A stretch of DNA of 64,000 nt, from contig CAYOWQ010000006.1 in NCBI GenBank assembly GCA_964407695.1, positions 124,001-188,000 of the forward strand, in the 5' to 3' direction. Under the pieces are notes generated by a model that saw only the letters and a list, made by a program, of their open reading frames with translations, was not told the DNA's origin and ran no database searches. Shown here piece after piece: positions 22,877-31,900 of this stretch (within the stretch, counting starts at the first letter, position 1; every line of letters begins with the position of its first letter). This DNA comes from CAYOWQ01 sp964407695. Its GTDB lineage: Bacteria; Planctomycetota; Phycisphaerae; Phycisphaerales; SM1A02. The position numbers were made by a program, and so were the translations under genes.

Positions 22877-23494
22877 ATGACCCACGCAAAGGACAAGATC
22901 AACCAACGGATTCGTCGATGGGGACCCGGCCGGGCGTTCACTCCCAAGGACTTCCTCGACCTAGCCTCCCGCGACACCATCGACAAGACGCTGTCATCGC
23001 TGACGTCCACAGGAACGATCCGTCGTGTCACCCGAGGTGTCTACGACACACCCCGAACCAGCAAGGCCCTCGGCGGCGAGCTCAGCCCGGACATCGACAA
23101 CCTCGCCCGCGCTATCGCTCGCAGATTCCGTTGGCAGATCGTTCCGGATGGCGCACTGGCCGCAAACATGCTCGGATTGAGCACACAGGTCCCAGCCCGC
23201 ATCATCTACCTCTCCGACGGCCCGACCCGAACCATCGAACTGGGCCGGCAGTCGATCCAGTTCAAGCATGCCCGTCCGAAGCACGTCAAAGTCGAATCGC
23301 CTCGCTCCGGTACGGTCATCCAGGCGCTGCGGCACCTCGGACAAGATCGCGTTACCGCCGAGGTCATCCAGCAGCTTCGCACACGGTTGAAGCCCGCTGA
23401 CCGACAAAGGCTTCGTGAGGATGCTCGGCTCTCATCGGACTGGATATTCGCCGTCGCGCAGAAGATTGCCGAGAGCACGCGGAAAGCCAAGTAA
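22877..23494 (+). CDS. AbiEi-like antitoxin/repressor (DUF6088)
   Basis: The N-terminal winged helix (FTPKDFLDLASRDTIDKTLS, SLTSTGTIRRVTRGVYDTPR) and the following LSPDIDNLARAIARRF, ALAANMLGLSTQVPARIIYL match the DUF6088 family, relatives of AbiEi antitoxins. Such proteins neutralise the AbiEii nucleotidyltransferase and repress the operon. The gene lacks a clear Shine-Dalgarno sequence; the inverted repeat lies directly upstream. Its stop overlaps the start of the toxin gene (TAATG). The C-terminus is basic (KIAESTRKAK). Confidence 0.87.
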   Translation: MTHAKDKINQRIRRWGPGRAFTPKDFLDLASRDTIDKTLSSLTSTGTIRRVTRGVYDTPRTSKALGGELSPDIDNLARAIARRFRWQIVPDGALAANMLGLSTQVPARIIYLSDGPTRTIELGRQSIQFKHARPKHVKVESPRSGTVIQALRHLGQDRVTAEVIQQLRTRLKPADRQRLREDARLSSDWIFAVAQKIAESTRKAK

Positions 23495-24510
23495 TGGACA
23501 CGATTGCCACCATGCCGCGCGGCGATCGCGCTGACTTGTTCCGTGAAACTGCGGCTCGCATGGGCTTGCCACCGGCGCTCATCGAAAAGGACTTCTGGGT
23601 CTGCTGGACACTCGGCCAGTTGTTCACCATCGAATCGCTTCGAGAAGTCCTGCTCTTCAAGGGTGGTTCGTCGCTGTCAAAGGTGTTCAATCTGATCAAT
23701 CGGTTTTCGGAAGACATCGACCTAGCCGTGGACTACGCGCCCTTGGGATTCACCGGCGATCGTGATCCGGCAAAGGAAATGCCCAAAGCCCGTCGAGAGA
23801 AACTACTCGACGAGATAATGGAATCGTGCCAAGTGTTCATCGCCGGCGATTTCATGCGCGCCCTCAAGAAGCGGATCACCCATGTGCTCGGGAATCGAGA
23901 ACCGTGGTCACTGGAGGCCCGTGCCGCTGATCCAAACACAATCGAGTTTCGATATCCACCGGCGTTTGACGAAGGCGTCGCCTACGTCACGCCCGCTGTA
24001 CTGCTTGAACTCGGTACGCATGCGGAACTCATCCCCAGCGGCTCATACCGCATTCAGCCGTTCGCGGCCACGGAGTTCCCGAACGTGTTCACCACGCCAA
24101 ATCTCGAAGTCAAGGCGATCACTGCCGAGCGGACGTTCTGGGAGAAAGCGACCATCCTTCATGTCGAGCATCATCGGCCAAAGGACAAGCCAACGCCGCT
24201 TCGGTACTCGCGCCACTACTACGACCTCGCCATGATGGCCAATTCATCGGTACGAACTGTAGCGCTGAGTGACCTGCCATTGCTTGCTCGCGTCGTCGCC
24301 CACAAGCAGAAGTTCTACGCATCGGCGTGGGCAGAATACGATCTCGCAGTTCCACCGACGTTGCGCCTCATGCCGCAAGAAGAACGTGTCGCCGACTTGA
24401 AGAAGGACTATGAGGCGATGAAGGTGATGATCTTCGGCACGGCACCATCGTTTGATGAGGTGCTGACAAGCCTCGATTCGCTGCAGCGAGAGATCAACGG
24501 CGCAGCGTGA
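23494..24510 (+). CDS. AbiEii/AbiGii-type nucleotidyltransferase toxin
   Basis: The protein has FKGGSSLSKVFNLINRFSED followed by IDLAVD, i.e. the G-[GS]-S and D-x-D nucleotidyltransferase signature of AbiEii toxins, then a characteristic PNLEVKAITAERTFWEKATI segment. Toxins of this group (such as MenT) transfer nucleotides to tRNA or other targets and stop growth. The length (338 residues) is normal. It is coupled to the antitoxin and ends 6 bp from the stop of a convergent gene. The pair is a type IV-like toxin-antitoxin and phage abortive-infection system. Confidence 0.9.
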   Translation: MDTIATMPRGDRADLFRETAARMGLPPALIEKDFWVCWTLGQLFTIESLREVLLFKGGSSLSKVFNLINRFSEDIDLAVDYAPLGFTGDRDPAKEMPKARREKLLDEIMESCQVFIAGDFMRALKKRITHVLGNREPWSLEARAADPNTIEFRYPPAFDEGVAYVTPAVLLELGTHAELIPSGSYRIQPFAATEFPNVFTTPNLEVKAITAERTFWEKATILHVEHHRPKDKPTPLRYSRHYYDLAMMANSSVRTVALSDLPLLARVVAHKQKFYASAWAEYDLAVPPTLRLMPQEERVADLKKDYEAMKVMIFGTAPSFDEVLTSLDSLQREINGAA

Positions 24511-24516
24511 CGGTCA

Positions 24517-25278
24517 TCAATCGCTGGCCGAGATTCGGCCCACGCCAGTCCCGCCGCCAAGAGTGTAGAACGCCTTGTCAAGCACGCGAAGCAGACTGTT
24601 CTTCACGGCCGTCGCCTTCGGCTGCGTAGAGAGGTCGATGTCGAGCAATGCTGTTCGGTCAGCTTGCCGCAGGGATCGAATCGCTTCGCTGTAGAAGCAA
24701 ATCCAGCGACCATACTCCTCCACGTAGCTAATCCCGTTCATCGAAGTCATGTTCTTGCGCACGCAGGATTTCATGCCGCCAGACTGTTGAAGCCCGTGGA
24801 TGAAACTCCGCGCCCGGCTATCGACGATGGGAAAATGGTGCCTGCTCGTCCAGTGAAAGAACTTGGTCGCCAACGAGTAGTTCTGCCGGTACTTCTGATC
24901 AGAAACCTGAAGGGCGGGCGAGAGAATGGCCGGTAGCACGTTGCTGGCCGCTTCGACTACGAGCGATGGATCACTTTCTAGCGCATCCACCGCAAGCGTT
25001 TGCAGCCGCTCCACAATCTTGCTGGCGTGATGCTGCAAACTCTTCACGATGCGGTCGGCCGAACCGCTCTCCATGAATAACCGCGTCGCCCACAATCCAT
25101 CGAGAAGCACCACTCGCTCCGCAATCGTGTCCGTGGCCAGCGAACCAGTGATGGACGCGAAATGAATGTGCATCAATCGATCGGATGCCAGGAGAGTCTG
25201 ACTGGAGTTGTATTGAGCGATGGCACGCTTGGCCTGTTCAAGGTCCATCACGATGGCCGATGCACCCGAAGCCATCAT
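24517..25278 (-). CDS. Unrecognised protein co-transcribed with integrase
   Basis: The 253-residue protein has a helical N-terminal half and a conserved-looking central motif (ATKFFHWTSRHHFPIVDSRA) that places a His, an Asp and an Arg close together, followed by NMTSMNGISYVEEYGRWICF. This motif style (KFxHxx...xPIxDxRA) is seen in helical DNA-glycosylase-like folds, but I cannot assign a family. It overlaps the upstream GIY-YIG-like gene by 4 bp (ATGA). Being third in a run behind the integrase, it is cargo of the island and could be the partner of the GIY-YIG-like protein in a defence pair. Confidence 0.65.
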   Translation of the reverse strand: MMASGASAIVMDLEQAKRAIAQYNSSQTLLASDRLMHIHFASITGSLATDTIAERVVLLDGLWATRLFMESGSADRIVKSLQHHASKIVERLQTLAVDALESDPSLVVEAASNVLPAILSPALQVSDQKYRQNYSLATKFFHWTSRHHFPIVDSRARSFIHGLQQSGGMKSCVRKNMTSMNGISYVEEYGRWICFYSEAIRSLRQADRTALLDIDLSTQPKATAVKNSLLRVLDKAFYTLGGGTGVGRISASD

Positions 25279-25772
25279 TGCTTCGATCCAGACTGCACCG
25301 ATGTGGCGCTCAAGAGACGGTCAAAGAGGTCCCAACCATCTCGCTCGAACGGTCTCCAGTTGAACGAGTAGTTCAATGGTGGCAATTCAGCGTGGTTGAG
25401 CAGGTACGCCAACATCAGCCGACCTTCAGCGTCGCGTGCGTCGTCCTTGGAGGCCGTTGCGATCCAGCGAACGCGAAGTGACTCGAACGTGAAATGCCGA
25501 TGGAACTGAAAGAACGCGAATCGCCATCCAGCCATATGGCCCTCCTCGCCGCGCCTAGTCGCACATCTGCAAAAGTCCTTCAGCCGTTGTCGCAAGCCGC
25601 CTGATTCACCGATGTCGATCATGCCCTCGGAATCGATGCCGACGACGCGGTTGAGTGCCGTTCCAACCGAGATGACATACGCGCCAAGCCCCCTGGGAAC
25701 CTGTTTGAAATCCAGCCCTTCGAGCTGGCACCACGGCGTCCACGATGTCCAGTCATACGCACCCACTCGCAT
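25275..25772 (-). CDS. GIY-YIG-like nuclease-fold protein
   Basis: The segment RGLGAYVISVG, about 20 residues, then GMIDIGESGGLRQRLKDF has the layout of a GIY-YIG domain: the first motif is GAYV, the second IDIG with Asp in place of the usual Tyr, and LRQRL supplies the catalytic-type Arg. A later DAEGRLMLAYLLNHAELPPL supplies a Glu in the expected place and ends in N. The Tyr to Asp change leaves activity open. The gene begins 4 bp after the integrase stop, so it shares its transcript, and overlaps the next gene. Role in defence or element maintenance is inferred. Confidence 0.6.
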   Translation of the reverse strand: MRVGAYDWTSWTPWCQLEGLDFKQVPRGLGAYVISVGTALNRVVGIDSEGMIDIGESGGLRQRLKDFCRCATRRGEEGHMAGWRFAFFQFHRHFTFESLRVRWIATASKDDARDAEGRLMLAYLLNHAELPPLNYSFNWRPFERDGWDLFDRLLSATSVQSGSKQ

Positions 25773-25776
25773 CAGA

Positions 25777-27069
25777 TCATCCGAACTTTCGCATCACCTC
25801 GACGACCTTCTCCATGTCCCGCTCGGCATAGACCGCATCGGTCACCAATGCGCTCGAATGTCCAAGCGCAATGCGCGCCGCCTCCAACCCGAATTCTCTC
25901 CGGATGAGCGTGGCCGCGGTATGGCGCAGCTGGTGTGGATGCCAGCGGTGCTCCCGCCGCCACTCTTTCGCGGCCTCCCCTCGAACCCCTTTCGGGAGCG
26001 GGAACGCCCGTTCGCACGCCCGTTCGATCGCTCGGCGGTAACTGGCGGGGGTATAGGCGTCACCGGGTTCCTGCCGGCGCGTATCGACGCGATTGGAACC
26101 GGGCACATTGCCGCAGGAGAGCGGCGTCGTTCGATTTGCCGAACGGGCTTCGAGTCGCTCCATCTCTGCCTCGGCAGGGCTGAAGAGACAGGCGTCGACA
26201 GGCCGCCCGACGAGGAAGGGCCGGATCACGCTTTGAGCCTTGGGACCGAGCACGATCGTTCTCGCGTGACCGCGATACGCAGTTTTGTGGTCGATTGGTG
26301 TGACCGACCAGATCCCCTTGCGTTCATCCATGACGATGTCGATCGGCCGCAAGCGCAGGAGTTCGCCACCTCGAGCCCCGGTGAGCAACTGGAGATCGAT
26401 CAGCGCGTTGACCTGTCGACTCAGGAAGGGACGAACGGCGTCGATGAACTCGATCGATACCGGTCGCACCGGTTCCGACTCGCGGGCAGCGCTTCGGCCT
26501 CGCTGGAGCGCCGGCACGGTCTTGAGTTGTTGATAGACCGAAACCGGAAGCATCTCATGCGAGGCGGCCCACTTGAACATGGCGCACACCCGGTGCACCG
26601 CATGGTTGACGGTGGTGCGCGACCAGGGCTTTCGCGTCCGCTTGTCGTCGGCCTCCCCGAGAATCATCCGGTCGCGGACCAGCCGCAGGCGATTGGGGCC
26701 GAACTCGATGGCCGGTGTGCTGCCGAAATACCGGCGAACGACCCGAAGCGCCATGCGGAAGGAGTGGAGCGAGTCGAAGCGGTAGTTCGTCTTGGCCCAG
26801 GTGTAGTAGGCATGGACGAGCTCTGAAATCGTGAGCGCTGATGCAGGTGCCCGCGACTCGCCCTTGGGGTGGCGTCGTCCCAGAGACTCCCATTCGGCGA
26901 TGAGACGGTAGTAGCGTTCGCGACTCTCGGGCGTGTCGTACGGGCCAAGCCAGTAATCACGCCGCTTGCGCGTACGTGAATCCACAAGCGTCACGATGGC
27001 CTGGTCGTAGCCGGTACGCTTTCGATAAGACGGAATAGAGGGTTTGTTGACGGTGGGTCGAGTGGGCAC
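25777..27069 (-). CDS. int: Site-specific tyrosine integrase of the island
   Basis: The 430-residue protein has an N-terminal SAM-like core-binding region and a full catalytic domain: Arg in LLTGARGGELLRL, H379-R382 in HPHQLRHTAATL, H404 in ALGHSSALVTD and Y414 in VYAERD. It is transcribed away from tRNA-Ala, whose 3' end lies 115 bp upstream of the start, the classic arrangement of an integrase beside its attachment site. The N-terminus (SYRKRTGYDQAIVTLVDSRT) is typical of planctomycete integrases. Two cargo genes follow in the same direction. Confidence 0.92.
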   Translation of the reverse strand: MPTRPTVNKPSIPSYRKRTGYDQAIVTLVDSRTRKRRDYWLGPYDTPESRERYYRLIAEWESLGRRHPKGESRAPASALTISELVHAYYTWAKTNYRFDSLHSFRMALRVVRRYFGSTPAIEFGPNRLRLVRDRMILGEADDKRTRKPWSRTTVNHAVHRVCAMFKWAASHEMLPVSVYQQLKTVPALQRGRSAARESEPVRPVSIEFIDAVRPFLSRQVNALIDLQLLTGARGGELLRLRPIDIVMDERKGIWSVTPIDHKTAYRGHARTIVLGPKAQSVIRPFLVGRPVDACLFSPAEAEMERLEARSANRTTPLSCGNVPGSNRVDTRRQEPGDAYTPASYRRAIERACERAFPLPKGVRGEAAKEWRREHRWHPHQLRHTAATLIRREFGLEAARIALGHSSALVTDAVYAERDMEKVVEVMRKFG

Positions 27070-27184
27070 GTGCTGCTCCTGCGCTCCTGCGCGGTGTTAC
27101 ACCGCGCGTTTTCGCGCCTTGAGCCGCACTGCCCAACACAGGCAGGTGTCCGCAACTCGCGGACTCGGCGAACCTTACGAGAAG

Positions 27185-27257
27185 TGGAGCTGATCGGGCT
27201 CGAACCGACGACCTCTTCCATGCCATGGAAGCGCTCTCCCAATTGAGCTACAGCCCC
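27185..27257 (-). tRNA. tRNA-Ala (anticodon GGC)
   Basis: Read on the minus strand, the sequence begins GGGGCTGTAGCTCAATTGGG, has an anticodon stem CTTCC/GGAAG with loop ATGGCAT (anticodon GGC), a T arm with GTTCGAGCC, and ends CAGCTCCA. The acceptor stem GGGGCTG/CAGCTCC contains a G3:U70 pair, the alanine identity element. CCA is not encoded. The 3' end faces the integrase, so the tRNA is the likely integration site of the island. Confidence 0.95.
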
Positions 27258-27386
27258 ATGAAACCGGCGGATCGCCGGATTCGGATGGAACTCTACACCG
27301 AGCCCCCCCGGGGTTCAAGCAGAACCGAGGGCACGCACGGCTATCATGCCTATCGGCCCCCGAATGCCCATCACAGGAAGCCCATC

Positions 27387-27659
27387 ATGTCCAAAGCCGT
27401 CGTAGACCCCGAGGAACTTCGTCGATTCGCCAATGATCTCAAGCGATTCACGTCCGAACTTCATACCCAAATGGGCTCGATTTTCGGACGTATGTCCCTC
27501 CTCAGCCAGACCTGGCGCGACCAGGAACAGCAGAAATTCGCTGAGGAGTTCGAACTGACCATGAAGCAACTCAATCGTTTCATGGAGGCCGTCAACATTC
27601 ACATTCCATTCCTCCTCCGCAAAGCGCAGCGCGTGGATGAATATCTCCAGCAGCGCTAA
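27387..27659 (+). CDS. WXG100-family protein
   Basis: The 90-residue protein starts MSKAVVDPEELRRFANDLKR (AGGAAG upstream) and contains LLSQTWRDQEQQKFAEEF, a W-x-x-x motif between two helices as in WXG100 proteins; the third position is Asp (WRD) rather than Gly. These small helical hairpins are substrates or partners of ESX/type VII-like secretion ATPases. It is the first gene of a four-gene run ending with an FtsK/EssC-like ATPase, which supports the assignment. No signal peptide is present, as expected. Confidence 0.82.
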   Translation: MSKAVVDPEELRRFANDLKRFTSELHTQMGSIFGRMSLLSQTWRDQEQQKFAEEFELTMKQLNRFMEAVNIHIPFLLRKAQRVDEYLQQR

Positions 27660-27677
27660 AGGGAGCCTTCCTCCGCC

Positions 27678-28700
27678 GTGGCAGGTGCAGCAAGAGTTTC
27701 ATCAATTGACGCCATCCGCGATTTTCGGGCGGCCATGGTGGAGTTCCAGGAGATTTCCCGACTGGCTCTCGGCGAAGCGGAAGCGGACCTGCAGCGAACT
27801 CTGACGTGGCTCAAATCAGACCGGGAACACTACTGGGCGGGCATGATCCGGAAGCGGAACAACGAGGTGCAGCAGGCCAAAAGTGACTTGTTTCGCAAGC
27901 AATTGCAGGGCCGGGAGGGTGAGCGCCCTTCCTGCGTCGATGAGAAAAAGGCTTTGGAAGCCGCCGAACGGCGTCTCGTCGACGCCCAACAGAGACTTGA
28001 GGCCACCAAGCGCTGGCAACGCGTGTTGGATCGGGAATTGACCATGTACAAGGGTCAGGTCCAACCCTTCGCTCGAGCGCTGGAAGGCGACATTCCCGAG
28101 GCCCTGACGACAATTGACCGAATGCTGGATTCCCTTGACAAGTATGTCCGGCTCCAGGCACCCTCGATCGACGATCCTCGCTTGAAGCAGAAACTGGAGG
28201 AGTTTGAAGCGGAGGACCGGGCGACCGAGTCAGCCTCCGCCGTTGAAACCGGCCCCTCCGAGTGGACCTCCCTCCGAATGAACTCCCCTGGCCGAGGGGT
28301 CAGGGATCAAATCGCCATGACCGGGCGCCTCGATTCAGCCGGCGGAACCACCATCAACCAGGATGACATCGCTCGGCTGAAGGCGCTCAATCCTGCCATC
28401 GACCCGCCGGATGACTATGACAAGATCGTTCTCGGACCTTCGGTGTTGGGCCGTCGAAGGCTTTATGTTGAGCGAATGGAATTCGGCTCACACGGCGACT
28501 GCGGGTGGTATGTCGGAGCTGTGCCTTGTGATCCACCCGGCGCAAAACATCTTGGTGTTGCGGTGTTTACGTTGCTGAAAGCGCATCCTGACCTGATTGA
28601 GTTGCTGAATCTTCCGCGCGGATGGCTTGCGGTGGTGGAGGATGGCCGAATCGTGGCCGTCCTTGATCCAAAGAACATTGACGTCTGGGGTGGCGATTGA
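27678..28700 (+). CDS. Coiled-coil protein of the T7SS-like cluster
   Basis: The N-terminal ~165 residues are almost entirely helical and charged (FRAAMVEFQEISRLALGEAE, AAERRLVDAQQRLEATKRWQ), reminiscent of long WXG-like or LXG helical domains. The C-terminal ~120 residues form a compact domain with KIVLGPSVLGRRRLYVERME, DCGWYVGAVP and LNLPRGWLAVVEDGRIVAVL, slightly like DUF2185-type domains. I do not recognise a named family. It starts with GTG 18 bp after the WXG100 stop. A chaperone or substrate of the secretion system is the simplest idea from context. Confidence 0.68.
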   Translation: MAGAARVSSIDAIRDFRAAMVEFQEISRLALGEAEADLQRTLTWLKSDREHYWAGMIRKRNNEVQQAKSDLFRKQLQGREGERPSCVDEKKALEAAERRLVDAQQRLEATKRWQRVLDRELTMYKGQVQPFARALEGDIPEALTTIDRMLDSLDKYVRLQAPSIDDPRLKQKLEEFEAEDRATESASAVETGPSEWTSLRMNSPGRGVRDQIAMTGRLDSAGGTTINQDDIARLKALNPAIDPPDDYDKIVLGPSVLGRRRLYVERMEFGSHGDCGWYVGAVPCDPPGAKHLGVAVFTLLKAHPDLIELLNLPRGWLAVVEDGRIVAVLDPKNIDVWGGD

Positions 28701-28912
28701 GCCTCTCAACCGGCCGCACGAAGCTGCAAATGGCACTGAAAGAGCTTCGGATGAAGTTCGACCGGACGCAGGACGGCTGGGACGACGTTGCCCGGGAGCA
28801 ATTTCACAAGAACCATGTCGAACCGCTGGAGCCCGGGCTGCGAAGTGCCTTGAACGCCATGGACAAGATGGCCGAGATGCTCGCCCGGGCGCGGAATGAA
28901 TGCAACGGGTAA
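28697..28912 (+). CDS. Second small WXG-like protein
   Basis: This 71-residue helical protein contains DRTQDGWDDVAREQFHKNHV, with a W-D-D turn comparable to WXG100 proteins, and a C-terminal helix LRSALNAMDKMAEMLARARN. The TTG start overlaps the stop of the coiled-coil gene (ATTGA); an internal ATG at 28730 is an alternative. Its end overlaps the ATPase start by 17 bp. It is likely the partner of the first WXG100 protein. Confidence 0.7.
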   Translation: MSLSTGRTKLQMALKELRMKFDRTQDGWDDVAREQFHKNHVEPLEPGLRSALNAMDKMAEMLARARNECNG

Positions 28913-31900
28913 TCCGGCCGATTCCGAGCCCGACGAGCGTGCGTTCCTTAAGATGCAGCATATGAGTGAAGCTCCGGCCCAGACGCCAACCACGGCAGGG
29001 ATCAACAACCGCCTGCGCCGGGACCTTGCCCACCTGGTCGAGCTCACCGCCTGGCGCGCTGAAACGGAAACGGAAATCGCCCGAAGATTTGATGCGGCCA
29101 CGCAGGAGGCTCGCAGGGTTCATGCCGAAAAGACCCGCGGAGTCGAAGCCGCCTTTCGAACCACCCTTGCAGAGCACGAGGGAGCCGCCAATCAGGAAAC
29201 ACGCCAGCTCGACGCTCGCCAGAAGGCCGAGACTGCCGCGCTTCAGCGGGAGTATGAAACCAGCCGAGCGGGTCTGATCGACAAGGCGGCCACCAATGAA
29301 CGTGCTGCCAAGAAGGGCCTGCAGGAAGCGATCTGGCTGGCTGAGGCGGTGTTTGAGGCGGGAGAGAACCAGCCTCAGGAACGCTTTGATCTCGCCAAGA
29401 CCTACGCGAACGGCAAGTTGCAGGCCATGCAAACGATCCGCCAGCAGGCGGAGACGCTGCTAAGTCGATGCCGCATGGATCCACGCGGGCTGGTCTCGGC
29501 CGAGCCATCGCCCCTGATTGAGGGCGAAACCATCGACGATGTTCAGGTAGTACTCGAGAAAAGCCTTGCGGAGACCGATCGCCTGCTGGCATCGCTCAGA
29601 GCCCTCAGGCTCCCCCGACTCTTTCACAGCCTGAGGCTTCCGGCCATCATCCTCCTGGTGCTGATGGGCGTGGCGGTGGGCGCGGCATGGTGGAAGCACT
29701 GGGACTGGTCGACCTGGCCGTGGGCGGCGAGTGGCGCCGCACTGATCGTTCTGGTGCTGCTGAGCCTCGCGCTCTATCGCGTGGGACGACGGAAAGCTGT
29801 GTCGCTCTATCGGCCGCTGGTATCAACCGTGGTTGAAGGTGGAGCGGCGTCGAGCCGTTACATCGAGTTGGCGGCGGAGATTCGCGATCGCGAGATGCAG
29901 GAGTTGGGAGAGGTTCGTGAGCGCGAGTTGCGTATCGCCAAAGAGAAATTCACACCGATCATCGCCGAGATCATCGATCGGCGCGACAGCCACTTGAAGC
30001 GCCTTGATGAGCGATATCCCAACGATCAGCGGACTCAGAGTGACCGGCATGCCCAGGAACGATCGGAGTCGCGCGAGCGGATCGTCTCCGAGCGGGCGCG
30101 GATTCAGGCCGAGCATGATGCCTCGATCGGGTCGATCAATGCCGAGTTTGATGCCGCCACGGAGGATGCCCGGCGTCAGCGCGACGACGCCTGGATTGCA
30201 ATGGAGCGCACATGGCTGGGTGACCTGCGGCGCATTCGCGAAACCGTGAACGCTGCCGTCTCGCGTGATCGCGAATTGTTTGCGGGCTGGGCCGCCGGCG
30301 CCGGCTATTCCGCCCCGGCTGAAGCTCCCGAGGTTGTTCGATTTGGATCCCTTCATGTCGACATGAACGCGCTCGAAGGCGGCGCACCCACGGATTCCCG
30401 GCTCGATGATCGCGGCCCGACCGAGTTCGATATTCCGGCGTTCATCGAGTTTCCCGACGAATGCTCGATGGTGATCAACACCGGCCCGGACAATCGGATT
30501 CCCGCACTCAACGCGGTTCAGAACCTGATGGTGCGCCTGCTGACCGCTCTGCCCCCCGGCAAGGTGCGGTTCACGATGATCGATCCCGTAGGACTCGGCC
30601 AGAGCTTCGCCGGTTTCATGCACCTCGCGGATCACATGGAATTGCTGGTTGGTGATCGCATCCTGACCGAATCGCGACACATCGAACAACGACTCACCGA
30701 CCTCACGGAGCACATGGAGAATGTGATCCAGAAGTATTTGCGCAACGAGTTCCGCACCATCGCGGAGTACAACCGCGAGGCAGGCGAGATTGCCGAACCG
30801 TACCGCTTCGTGGTCATCGCCGACTTCCCGGCCAACTTCAACGACAACTGCGCCCGCCGACTGGCCAGCGTGCTGAATTCCGGCGCCCGTTGCGGCGTCT
30901 ACACGCTCATCGTTCGCGATCCTCGCGTCGCCCTGCCCAACGGCATTACCGAGGACGACTTGAAGCGCGGCTGTGTGCTCCTTCGAGAAGACGACGGTCG
31001 ACTGGCCTGGGACGATGAATCGCTGGGACGATTCCCGCTTCAGCTTGAGGCTCCACCTGACGAACTGCTGTTGACCCGCCTGATGCACGACGTCGGCAAG
31101 GCTGCGAAGTCGGCGAGCCGTGTCGAGGTGCCCTTCGAATTGGTTGCGCCGCAGAACGGCCAGATGTGGACGATGGACAGCGCGTCAAGCCTGCGAGCGC
31201 CGATCGGCCGCCTTGGAGCAACCAAGCTTCAATATCTGACCCTCGGCCAGGGCGTTTCTCAGCACGTGCTGATCGCCGGCAAGACCGGTTCGGGTAAGTC
31301 AACCCTGCTGCATGCCTTGATCACGAGCCTGGCGATGTGGTACGGGCCTGATCAGGTCGAGTTCTATCTCATCGATTTCAAGAAGGGCGTCGAATTCAAG
31401 ACGTACGCCTCCCTGGAACTCCCCCATGCCAGAGCGGTCGCCATCGAGAGCGATCGGGAATTCGGCCTGTCTGTCCTGCAGCGACTCGACGGCGAGCTCC
31501 GCCGCCGCGGCCAGATATACCGCGAACTCGAGGTGCAGGACCTTGCCGGTTATCGACGGGTGAATCCCGATGGCCCGCCGATGCCGCGCACGCTGCTGGT
31601 GATTGACGAGTTCCAGGAATTCTTCTCCGAGGATGACAAGCTGGCCCAGGACGCCGCGCTGCTTCTCGACCGCCTCGTCCGACAGGGCCGTGCCTTCGGT
31701 ATCCACGTCATCCTCGGTTCCCAGACACTGGGCGGCGCCTATACGCTGGCGCGGGCGACGATGGGACAGATGGCGGTTCGCATCGCGCTGCAGTGCAGCG
31801 AAGCTGATTCCCACCTGATCCTCTCTGACGACAACACTGCCGCCCGGCTCCTCTCGCGACCCGGCGAAGCAATCTACAACGATCAGGGCGGACTCGTGGA

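Noticed and set aside
1..27184. A direct repeat of the tRNA-Ala 3' end as the second att site
   Set aside because: I scanned for the sequence around GGGCTCGAACCGACG and found only short chance matches such as GCTCGAAC near 7.1 kb.
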